The notes beneath the pieces are model-generated. The model had not been told where the DNA came from, ran no database searches, and saw only the letters and a list, made by a program, of their open reading frames with translations. Position numbers and translations under genes: made by a program. A DNA stretch of 64,000 bases from an uncultured Muribaculaceae bacterium (lineage in GTDB: Bacteria; Bacteroidota; Bacteroidia; Bacteroidales; Muribaculaceae): NCBI GenBank assembly GCA_910587425.1, contig CAJUKU010000001.1:161233-225232 (forward strand), given 5' to 3'. This document shows, one piece after another, positions 19,415-26,843 of the stretch (position 1 is the first letter of the stretch; the number at the start of each line of letters is the position of its first letter).

Positions 19415-20455
19415 ATGGCAGCCCCCGCACAAGCACTCACATACGCATCACTGCGCCAGTCTATCGTCAAGCGACAGTACGCTCCCGTCTACCTTTTACA
19501 TGGCGAGGAAGGATACTTCATCGACGAGCTGGTGAAACTCTTCGAAGAGATTGTGCCCGAGGAGGAGCGCGATTTCAACATGACCACCCTCTATGCCGCG
19601 CAGACCGACATGAACACGGTCATTGAGGCGTGCCGCCGCATGCCGATGATGACCGACCGCCAGGTGGTCATACTCAAGGAAGCGCAGACCAAGAAATCGG
19701 AGATCAACCGTCTCCACACCTACGTGGAGCACCCGAACCCCGCTACTATCCTCGTGATCTGCTCCCGTGGCGAGACCGCTAAAGGCAAAGAACTGATAGC
19801 GGCACTGAAGAAATGCGGAGGGGTCAACTTCGAGTCGAAACGCCTCAACGACCGCAATATCGACGGCGCGATAAAGTCGATGGCTGCCGATGCCGGACTC
19901 AACATAGAGCCGAAAAGCATCGACATGCTGCGCGATTTCGTGGGACTCGATGCATCGCGCCTCAACAACGAGATAGCCAAGCTCGGCATGATACTCGGCA
20001 AAGGCTCCACTATAACCCCCGAGAGCATAGAGCGCAACATAGGCATAAGCAAAGACTTCAACAATTACGAGCTTGTCGAGGCTCTTGCTGCGAAAGATGC
20101 CGCGAAAACATACCGCATAATCGCATATTTCCGGTCAAACCCGAAGAACAACCCGCCGGTTATGACCGCCAGCACACTCTTCGCCTATTTTTCCGACCTG
20201 CTTATCGTACATTTCACACGCGACAAGAGCCCCGCATCACTGCTCGCCGCACTCGGGCTCAAATGGCAGGTGCAGCTCAACCGCTACCTCACCGGAATGC
20301 GAAGCTACAACGCCTATCAGGTCATAGAGATCATCACCGCCATACGCCGGTTTGACTGCAACATCAAAGGCATAGGCTCACGCCAGGATCCCTACGACCG
20401 ACTGCACGACCTCGCCTTCCATATCCTCAATGCCCCCGGCGACATCTCTTTCTGA
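19415..20455 (+). CDS. holA: DNA polymerase III delta subunit
   Basis: A clamp-loader subunit that opens the beta clamp. The 346-aa chain shows the delta N-terminal P-loop-like YLLHGEEGYFIDEL near residues 27-40, RRMPMMTDRQVVILKEAQ and, in the C-terminal part, DASRLNNEIAKL, VEALAAKDAAKTYRIIAYF and SRQDPYDRLHDLAF. Like other delta subunits it lacks a true Walker A lysine. Start ATG 19415 gives MAAPAQALTYASLRQSIVK. Monocistronic by layout: it faces giant 1 and is separated from it by a strong hairpin. Confidence 0.94.
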   Translation: MAAPAQALTYASLRQSIVKRQYAPVYLLHGEEGYFIDELVKLFEEIVPEEERDFNMTTLYAAQTDMNTVIEACRRMPMMTDRQVVILKEAQTKKSEINRLHTYVEHPNPATILVICSRGETAKGKELIAALKKCGGVNFESKRLNDRNIDGAIKSMAADAGLNIEPKSIDMLRDFVGLDASRLNNEIAKLGMILGKGSTITPESIERNIGISKDFNNYELVEALAAKDAAKTYRIIAYFRSNPKNNPPVMTASTLFAYFSDLLIVHFTRDKSPASLLAALGLKWQVQLNRYLTGMRSYNAYQVIEIITAIRRFDCNIKGIGSRQDPYDRLHDLAFHILNAPGDISF

Positions 20456-20462
20456 CCGCCCT

Positions 20463-20484
20463 ATTCGCCTTATTTGCCTTATTC
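20463..20484. repeat. 9-nt micro-repeat (ATTYGCCTT units)
   Basis: ATTCGCCTT and ATTTGCCTT stand in tandem just after the holA stop, followed by a third partial ATTC. Similar 9-nt units occur after the U32 peptidase at 62864-62890. Confidence 0.5.
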
Positions 20485-20511
20485 CCCCTGAACTTTCCAC
20501 CCAATAATAAA

Positions 20512-20544
20512 GAGGCGCGGATTCTCACGAATCCGCGCCCCCTC
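20512..20544 (-). terminator. Strong terminator of giant 1 (may also stop holA)
   Basis: GGCGCGGATTC (20514-20524), 4-nt loop TCAC, and perfectly paired GAATCCGCGCC (20529-20539). Read on the minus strand the hairpin is followed by CTCTTTATTATT, a T-rich run fitting intrinsic termination of giant 1. In the plus direction the tail is less T-rich. Confidence 0.75.
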
Positions 20545-20565
20545 AGTTATAAAAGTGTATAGAGA

Positions 20566-23500
20566 TTATCTTATTGCCACCTTCACGGCTTTGCCGTCGG
20601 GTGTGCGCACAATGTAGATACCGCTGCGCAATCCTTCCGGACGGACGCGGCGACCGCTCAGGTCGTAGACCTCCGAGCCTTCCGGAGCTATGATCGAGTC
20701 ACCGTCAGCACGAACGCTATCGACGCTGTCGGCGCCTACGGAATCTATTGCAGTCACCCAGACATACACCTCGCAGACTACCGTCTCAGGCTTGCCCTCC
20801 TCAACGAGGATAGCCATAACGATACCCTTCTCGGTCACCTCGAAAGCACCCTGGTAGAGCTTGCCGGTATCCTTAGTGAGAACTACATTCGGGTCGGTGG
20901 TGTAATAGATGTTCCAGTTGCCTGCAGGCATTGTCTCAGGCTCGATCTTCACCTTTACCTTGCCGGGTTCCGAATCATCGAGGCTGAATACCACACGTCC
21001 GCTCACACGGTCTGCGGGCTTCTCCGGCTGTGTCGGATCAGAAGGATCTTCCGGATCCGCGGGATCTGTCGGTTCAACAGGATCTACGGGATCAACCGGT
21101 GTCTCTGTCTGCTCAGGTATCACGATCACTACCATCTGGCTGACAGCCCCGGCATTATTACCTACCTTGGCATACGCCCAGATGCGCGTGTCGGCATTGA
21201 ACGAAAGCTCATCCGAATACTCGCTCCACTGGCTCTGCGGCAGTGTATTGTCATCGGTCCAGTAGATTTTCGCACCACCGGCATCAGCTTTGATTGTGAC
21301 GGTTGTCGTGCCTGGAGTTGCGACAGCATCAAACTCCACGCTGCCCGCTGCGGCAGCCCGGCGCATATCTATATGGCTGTGTGCACTTGTCTCATATCCG
21401 GGAGCTGATGCACGCATATGGATATACGAGTCAGATGTTACGGCAAAAGGCTGCGCATAGACATTCCATTTCGCATCGTCGGCAGGAGCATTCTCATCAG
21501 GAGTGATGATATACTCTATAGTTGCGCTCGACGGATCCACTACCGGACATGTGAGTGTCACCGTAGTCGATGGATAGAATTCTACAGTCGTAAGCTCAAG
21601 CATCTGTGTCTTGGAGATAATGCCCCCCTCGAATTCAGGCACCACAAGCTTTGCCGCACGCACCTTTTCAACTTCCGTAGGCCAGAGTTCGATAACTCCG
21701 TCATCGCCAAGCATAGCGAAACCGGTGATGTTGTAGTAGGCGGCAACGTCATTATCCGTATTGTCCCAGTCGAATTCCGGCTTGAGGATATTGTGGTTCA
21801 CACGGATCTCCACACCCGATTCCTCGCCGCGGTTGGTGATCAGCTTCCACTCGGTGTCCTGCTGCGAGATTCCATCCTCAGCCTCAAACTCCGTGCCGAT
21901 CAGCTTCACGCCACTGATGCGCACATAGCGGCGCGCGTTCTCGGCGGTGATCGTGGTCACTTCGTCGGGCTCGAATGTGATGTCGAGGTTTTCAGGGGCA
22001 GGATCAAGCACGCCACCGAAATGACCCGCATACTCGGGAGTGATCAGAGCACCGCGCACACGGTCATTCACGAAGTCAGCCTCAGCCACAAAATCGGCAA
22101 GATAAGCACCCTCGCTGATTTCACTGAGATCTATGGCATTGTCAGTGACGCGGATCGGCAGGTAATGTCCCACGGCACCACGCACAAACATGTAGTCGCC
22201 ACCAATCTTCGCCACGCGGGCATCGCCGGTGAAGTGATAAGCCACAGCAGGCTCAGCCTGGTTGATGAAATTCACAATGTAGCGGCGGTCGTTTGCCGAA
22301 CGGCTGAAAGTACGCTCCACCACCGCACTCGGCATGTGACCGGCGATAGCCGCATATGCTTTCACCGTCACTGACGAACTGATCTCAAACGGTTCAGTGT
22401 AGACTATGCGTCCGTTAGGATTGTTACGCGGATCGCTGCCATCAAGAGTGTAATAGATCTTTAGTTCCTCATCGCCATCCTTGGTTATGCTTCCGGGGAC
22501 AGGGGCTAGAACAACCTTGGCGGTGGTCATGAACGTCAGAGGAGCCGAAGCATCGCCGTCGTTTACCCCCTCGAGCGTGGGTATAGCAAGTTCAGGTACA
22601 TCGCCGGCGATCTCGAAATCAGTCAGTGCAACTGCATAATGCTTGGTCTGTCCATCGACAGGTTTACCGTTGAGCAGCACCACACCCTCGATTTTATAGA
22701 CCGTTCCGGCGCGGTAGGAGGTTGCCCAACCGCCTGTGTACTGGAACACATCATTTATATTGAGTTCCGGGGCACCCGGGATATCGAGCACGTAGACACC
22801 ATCCTCGCGGTGAGTCACAGTCACGTTCTCGATCCAGTAGCGAACCATACGGTCGGCATCTGTGAATCCCTCGAAATCCTCATCTGCGGCATCGAGGATC
22901 TTCGGGTCGCTGACCGGTTCCGGGTCAACCTCCACACGGTGCAGCGTGCGGGCGAAACCGGTGGCATAGCCGCGCAGACCGTGCATCTGCGGGATGCGGT
23001 CGGCTATAAGCACGAAGTCAGTGATTATATCCCCCTCCTTCAAAGTGCGTGCACGCGAGCCGTCGCCACCCTGCATCTCAACAGCGGCGTTCCATCCGTT
23101 CTCATTGTAGAGCAGAAGCGAGTGCTGGCTCTCCTCACCCGCCGGGCAGTTCTCATAATCGCGCAGATAGAGATAGCGTGGGGTGATGGCGCGCACCTGC
23201 GCCTTGCCTGTATAGCGGTAGTATTTCACCTCGTCACTCTTCGGATCCGGGGTCACAACCTCATCGGGATAAAGAGCCTTGAAGTCGGCGATATTATCAA
23301 ACGTACCCTCCAACTCATGCTTGACAAACCGGATTTTCAGAGGATCCGAAGCGACGCCGTCGGTAAGGATTGCGACCTGCAGCTCGCACGATCCACCGGT
23401 GAAATCATCGATGGTAAGGTTCGCATCGGTCCATTCTGTATACTCCGTTGCATTGTTCAAGCGGTAGCCGAAACGCGTATCATCGCTGAATCCGCTCTTG

Positions 23501-26061
23501 TCAACCGTGAGCTTTACTGCATCTGATATGACATTCACCGTTGTCCAGCCATCAGCATCAGGATCGGCGGCTATAGGATTTGGAGCCATCAGGGTGATCT
23601 CAGGAGTGATCTTGATCGGGAATATGCGGAGCTGACCCTCGATCTGACCGACGAATCCCTCCACTATATAGCTTTTACCTTTGGTAAGACCGCCGAGAGG
23701 TTCGCCACGGTCCACGAAACGACCGTAACCCACGAGTGTTCCGCCATCCTCAGTGGTAAATGCCGACTCGCTGTCGGTCCATGTCAGACCGCTGACCACC
23801 ACATGACGGTTGAAATCAGCATTCGTGATATCCTTGCGCGCGGTTTCGGCAGCTGCCCATGTGGTGGCTGGAGTCTGACCAGGTGCGCTATATGTGCGGT
23901 AATCAGCGCCGGCATCAACATAGACGTCAATCTGAGGCCAGCCGTCATTGTAGCGGTACACGCCGGCTATGCCACCCGCCGGAATCTCCTGACCTGTGGC
24001 GTAGTGCGACTGCTCGTTGAAGAAGATATTGGCGCCGTTGTTGACAAACTTTATGACGTTCCCCTCCGGATCGCGCACATACATAAACTTGGCATTGTCG
24101 GCAGTATTCTCAACCCCCTCAACAAGGAGCGGGCAATCGAACATCACCACCTTATTATTATAGGCATCGCTCAGCGCACCGAGATTGTCGAGCTGTTCGC
24201 TCTCCAGGCGCTCAAGGCGCAGGGTGTATGCCGGACCGAGCACATTCTCGCCATTCACGGCAAATACCGACAGATAGCCGCTCTCATCGAACTTCTTCTC
24301 CGAATACCACTTACCGGTATCAAGATCTTTGATGAGATGACCGGTCGCCATGTTGTTTATGTCGACCGTCGTGACAGGCTCATTTTTGTCGAATCCATAA
24401 TAGTACTGTGCGATATCCATATTACCCGCCGCATCCATAAACTGCATGTACTGCGAGAACCGCACTGTATGATTATCCGGCAGATACACACCGTTCACCA
24501 CATCCAGGTCAAGCGATGTAACCTCCGGCATTTTCCGGACTATATGTATTGTCTGTACCGGGCTTGCAGCAAACATTTCAGAGCTTTCATCGATCACCCC
24601 CTGCTTGCTTGAGACAGACGATACGGCACGGATATGAAGATAGCATTCCGAGCGTACATTGTCGAAAAACAGCGCACGGTTTACCGACCCCTCATTTGCC
24701 GGATAAGGATTGATGGCAAGCCATCGGTTCTGATTCGCAAGATCTTCAGTATTTCCGGCACTGCCATAGTACATGGAGGCTGTAACCCAGTTGGTTTCTT
24801 CCGGAATATCCTCCCGGGCGGTTACGCAGAATTGCAGGATGTCGGAAAGTCCCTCCTCGATCTTATTTGACGAAGTAAGCGTTTCCAATTTATATGCGTA
24901 GGCATTATTTAATGCCAGAAGCAGTTTCTCGCTTGAGATACGGATTTCCGGTTCTGAAGTTTTATAAACCTGCCAGGCAGTTGCATCATCTATGATCCAG
25001 CGATTCCGGCAATTTGTAAGACTACCGGCATCATAATGATGATAATACTCATTATACTCATTTATGAGTGGTGTCACAGGAGCGGTGGGTTTTACTCGGC
25101 GACATACGACTGTCAGCATCTTACCCGGATTATTCTCCGCATCATACGACACCGCCTTCACAATCGTCTCCTGTCCTGGCACTGCTTTCGGCAGATCAAT
25201 CTTTCCGAAGTTTACTCCATTTATATCAGGAGCCACGGTAAGTGCGTGACCCTTTACCTGATCATTTTTATCAATCGACGGCTCAGAACCATCGATTGTG
25301 TATACGGTCTTAACTCCTCCCGATGGAATCTGCAGACGGATATACTCATCAGCTTCCCGATAGATGTACTCACCGTTCTCAAGACGGGGATAGTTGTCTT
25401 TTACATAACCGGTCGGAAGATCCATACTTACCTTAGGCGCATCCATCGGCAGATTCCAAGTGAAACGGAATTTTGGAACAATCCTTGATGAACCGGATGA
25501 ATTCGTTATATTTATACTTGCAACAGGCTCGTTTGGAGTTATAATTATTGTACCACCAGCTCCACCTGTATATGTTATAGTACTGGTGACATCTGTCGTA
25601 AAGTAAGTATCAGCAAATGTAGTCGTAGAAGGTGCGACAAGACATATTTGCGACAATTTCAGATCCGGATCACTAGTACTTACAGTAAGTACATTACCTG
25701 AGGTTATTGACAAACATTTATCGGTAGTATATGAGACATTGTTCATATACGTTTTAAACGTAACACTTACATACCTAGACCCATCTGCGCTCTGTGCTTT
25801 AAAAGCTTTCAACGATTTGTATGTTCTACCTGATCCATTATATAAAGGGTCGCTCCAGGTATGACCCGTTGATTTATTAGCAGTTGCATTCCCATATTGC
25901 AAATAAAGATAATCTCCGCTTTTAAATGAGCCGTCATTATTAACTACATAAATGCCAGAGTTAGCAGATGTACCAAAACGCACTTCTATCGTTTCTATCT
26001 CTGCGTGTAGCTTCGGTATGAATGTTGACAGGATGCAAAGTAATAGTAATAGTTTTTTCAT
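20566..26061 (-). CDS. Giant secreted multi-domain protein 1 (chitobiase-like repeats, Por-type C-terminal tail)
   Basis: An 1831-aa predicted exported protein. A signal peptide (MKKLLLLLCILSTFIPKLHA) is followed by an unassigned N-terminal part, then recurring chitobiase/hexosaminidase-C-terminal-type modules recognisable by YTxDGS-like turns (near residues 255, 1205, 1515, 1600 and 1717). Between these lie several OB-like beta modules (for example ARRYVRISGVKLIGT). A Pro/Asp-rich linker sits at about 1650-1680. The C-terminus VYDLSGRRVRPEG...GIYIVRTPDGKAVKVAIR resembles the Por/T9SS sorting tail. No catalytic domain is visible, so adhesion or scaffold roles are guesses. Its paralogue lies at 53950-60369. 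The first 1.1 kb of coding sequence is markedly more AT-rich than the rest. Promoter and long leader are at 26062-26505. Confidence 0.8.
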   Translation of the reverse strand: MKKLLLLLCILSTFIPKLHAEIETIEVRFGTSANSGIYVVNNDGSFKSGDYLYLQYGNATANKSTGHTWSDPLYNGSGRTYKSLKAFKAQSADGSRYVSVTFKTYMNNVSYTTDKCLSITSGNVLTVSTSDPDLKLSQICLVAPSTTTFADTYFTTDVTSTITYTGGAGGTIIITPNEPVASINITNSSGSSRIVPKFRFTWNLPMDAPKVSMDLPTGYVKDNYPRLENGEYIYREADEYIRLQIPSGGVKTVYTIDGSEPSIDKNDQVKGHALTVAPDINGVNFGKIDLPKAVPGQETIVKAVSYDAENNPGKMLTVVCRRVKPTAPVTPLINEYNEYYHHYDAGSLTNCRNRWIIDDATAWQVYKTSEPEIRISSEKLLLALNNAYAYKLETLTSSNKIEEGLSDILQFCVTAREDIPEETNWVTASMYYGSAGNTEDLANQNRWLAINPYPANEGSVNRALFFDNVRSECYLHIRAVSSVSSKQGVIDESSEMFAASPVQTIHIVRKMPEVTSLDLDVVNGVYLPDNHTVRFSQYMQFMDAAGNMDIAQYYYGFDKNEPVTTVDINNMATGHLIKDLDTGKWYSEKKFDESGYLSVFAVNGENVLGPAYTLRLERLESEQLDNLGALSDAYNNKVVMFDCPLLVEGVENTADNAKFMYVRDPEGNVIKFVNNGANIFFNEQSHYATGQEIPAGGIAGVYRYNDGWPQIDVYVDAGADYRTYSAPGQTPATTWAAAETARKDITNADFNRHVVVSGLTWTDSESAFTTEDGGTLVGYGRFVDRGEPLGGLTKGKSYIVEGFVGQIEGQLRIFPIKITPEITLMAPNPIAADPDADGWTTVNVISDAVKLTVDKSGFSDDTRFGYRLNNATEYTEWTDANLTIDDFTGGSCELQVAILTDGVASDPLKIRFVKHELEGTFDNIADFKALYPDEVVTPDPKSDEVKYYRYTGKAQVRAITPRYLYLRDYENCPAGEESQHSLLLYNENGWNAAVEMQGGDGSRARTLKEGDIITDFVLIADRIPQMHGLRGYATGFARTLHRVEVDPEPVSDPKILDAADEDFEGFTDADRMVRYWIENVTVTHREDGVYVLDIPGAPELNINDVFQYTGGWATSYRAGTVYKIEGVVLLNGKPVDGQTKHYAVALTDFEIAGDVPELAIPTLEGVNDGDASAPLTFMTTAKVVLAPVPGSITKDGDEELKIYYTLDGSDPRNNPNGRIVYTEPFEISSSVTVKAYAAIAGHMPSAVVERTFSRSANDRRYIVNFINQAEPAVAYHFTGDARVAKIGGDYMFVRGAVGHYLPIRVTDNAIDLSEISEGAYLADFVAEADFVNDRVRGALITPEYAGHFGGVLDPAPENLDITFEPDEVTTITAENARRYVRISGVKLIGTEFEAEDGISQQDTEWKLITNRGEESGVEIRVNHNILKPEFDWDNTDNDVAAYYNITGFAMLGDDGVIELWPTEVEKVRAAKLVVPEFEGGIISKTQMLELTTVEFYPSTTVTLTCPVVDPSSATIEYIITPDENAPADDAKWNVYAQPFAVTSDSYIHMRASAPGYETSAHSHIDMRRAAAAGSVEFDAVATPGTTTVTIKADAGGAKIYWTDDNTLPQSQWSEYSDELSFNADTRIWAYAKVGNNAGAVSQMVVIVIPEQTETPVDPVDPVEPTDPADPEDPSDPTQPEKPADRVSGRVVFSLDDSEPGKVKVKIEPETMPAGNWNIYYTTDPNVVLTKDTGKLYQGAFEVTEKGIVMAILVEEGKPETVVCEVYVWVTAIDSVGADSVDSVRADGDSIIAPEGSEVYDLSGRRVRPEGLRSGIYIVRTPDGKAVKVAIR

Positions 26062-26156
26062 TGGCTTCCCTGTATGATTTGATTATTGATTGGTTTATTT
26101 TTTGTGACAATATGTATGAACTTCATTCCTACACCATAGCCACATTGACAACAGCA

Positions 26157-26198
26157 CGCCCTGCGCGATGCCGTAGGCTAACGGCACCGCGCAGGGCG
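26157..26198 (-). repeat. 42-nt near-perfect hairpin in the giant 1 leader
   Basis: Arms CGCCCTGCGCG (26157-26167) and CGCGCAGGGCG (26188-26198), one A/C mismatch, then TGCCGT/ACGGCA, leaving a 6-nt loop. This gives 17 paired bases. There is no T-tract on either side, so a leader structure or attenuator is more likely than a plain terminator. Confidence 0.75.
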
Positions 26199-26275
26199 AA
26201 ACTAACCGCCATGATCGGCGGAGCTGACACGAATCCGCGCAGCTATATATCTTTGTGAATTACAGTAACTTAAAT

Positions 26276-26285
26276 GGGGGGGGGG
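26276..26285. repeat. Homopolymer run of 10 (G on plus, C in giant 1 mRNA)
   Basis: Ten consecutive G on the plus strand, 214 nt before the giant 1 ATG and inside its predicted leader. Runs of this length are prone to slippage. A matching run of nine C precedes giant 2. Confidence 0.85.
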
Positions 26286-26385
26286 TAAATATTACAGACT
26301 TGACTGCATAACAACGGCATGCAACTCTACGTGACATCAAGCCGCAGAGCACGCCGACACCGTAAGCAGTTGTTTTATTGTAGTC

Positions 26386-26408
26386 TGTACACATTCCTTT
26401 TACACTTT
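26386..26408 (-). promoter_or_regulatory. GTGTA-type motif shared with the giant 2 leader
   Basis: On the minus strand AAAGTGTA, 3 nt, GGAATGTGTACA: two GTGTA cores 13 nt apart. Giant 2 has AAAGTGTA, 4 nt, GGAAAGTGTACA at 53679-53702. Possible binding site for a shared regulator; unproven. Confidence 0.4.
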
Positions 26409-26472
26409 TACGGTCCTTAACCTGCTGACAATTATACCCTGATAGCTATAGCAGTGACCGCATAACACATCG

Positions 26473-26505
26473 CAAATTTACATCATCCTACCCGATAACA
26501 CCAAA
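26473..26505 (-). promoter_or_regulatory. Promoter of giant 1
   Basis: TTTG (26502-26505), 21 nt, TAAATTTG (26473-26480): full consensus match on the minus strand. The predicted start near 26469 gives a leader of about 405 nt. Confidence 0.72.
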
Positions 26506-26633
26506 CTTTACCCCAACTTTTTTCAAACTTTATCACAGACCCCACAAAAAAACGCCTCATATCCACCTTAAGCCTATGAGCGATAGCGTCAGCATGCGGA
26601 AGCGAAAGTTGCGCAAGTTGTGGAGCCAGAGGT

Positions 26634-26760
26634 ATGGCTGAGTACGGGGCGGAGACATATTTTCAGCCCAATGATAGTACCGACAGAGGCGGGGAGATTT
26701 TTGTGTTAACAATCTTTACGGAGGTAGGCTGCGCTGCGCTCGCGCCATACCTCCGCCCCC
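26634..26760. repeat. Dispersed inverted-repeat element, copy 1
   Basis: Begins ATGGCTGAGTACGGGGCGGA and continues GACATATTT, matching 29 of 30 bases of 53469-53498 with one single-base gap. GGGGCGGAG (26646-26654) pairs with CTCCGCCCC (26751-26759) at the other end, and an inner CGGAGGTA/TACCTCCG pair adds a second stem. No coding capacity; MITE- or REP-like by layout. Confidence 0.6.
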
Positions 26761-26789
26761 ACAACCTCCGCCTCAACAACCAGCCACAT

Positions 26790-26821
26790 AAAAAAGAGGC
26801 GCGGACCGCGGTCCACGCCTC
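26790..26821 (-). terminator. Terminator of the M13 peptidase gene
   Basis: GAGGCG-c-GGACC-gc-GGTCC-a-CGCCTC (26796-26821), followed on the minus strand by a run of T (complement of the A run before 26796). It lies 23 nt after the stop codon. Confidence 0.75.
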
Positions 26822-26843
26822 AGATATATCAGGTTGCTGTATC

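Larger units (their letters stand above)
26062..26843. other. 782-bp region without a gene: leader and promoter of giant 1 plus a dispersed repeat
   Basis: No convincing coding frame. Reading away from the giant 1 ATG it holds a 42-nt hairpin (26157-26198), a run of ten G on the plus strand (ten C in the transcript, 26276-26285), a GTGTA-type motif (26386-26408), a promoter (26473-26505), an inverted-repeat element (26634-26760) and the terminator of the M13 peptidase gene (26790-26821). Confidence 0.7.

Noticed and set aside
26248..26255. TATCTTTG on the plus strand as a promoter
   Set aside because: It matches the -7 box but has no -33 box and no plus-strand gene downstream.
26062..26843. 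Invertible promoter flanked by inverted repeats for giant 1
   Set aside because: The inverted repeats found (26157-26198, 26646-26759) do not flank the promoter, and no invertase gene is in the window.
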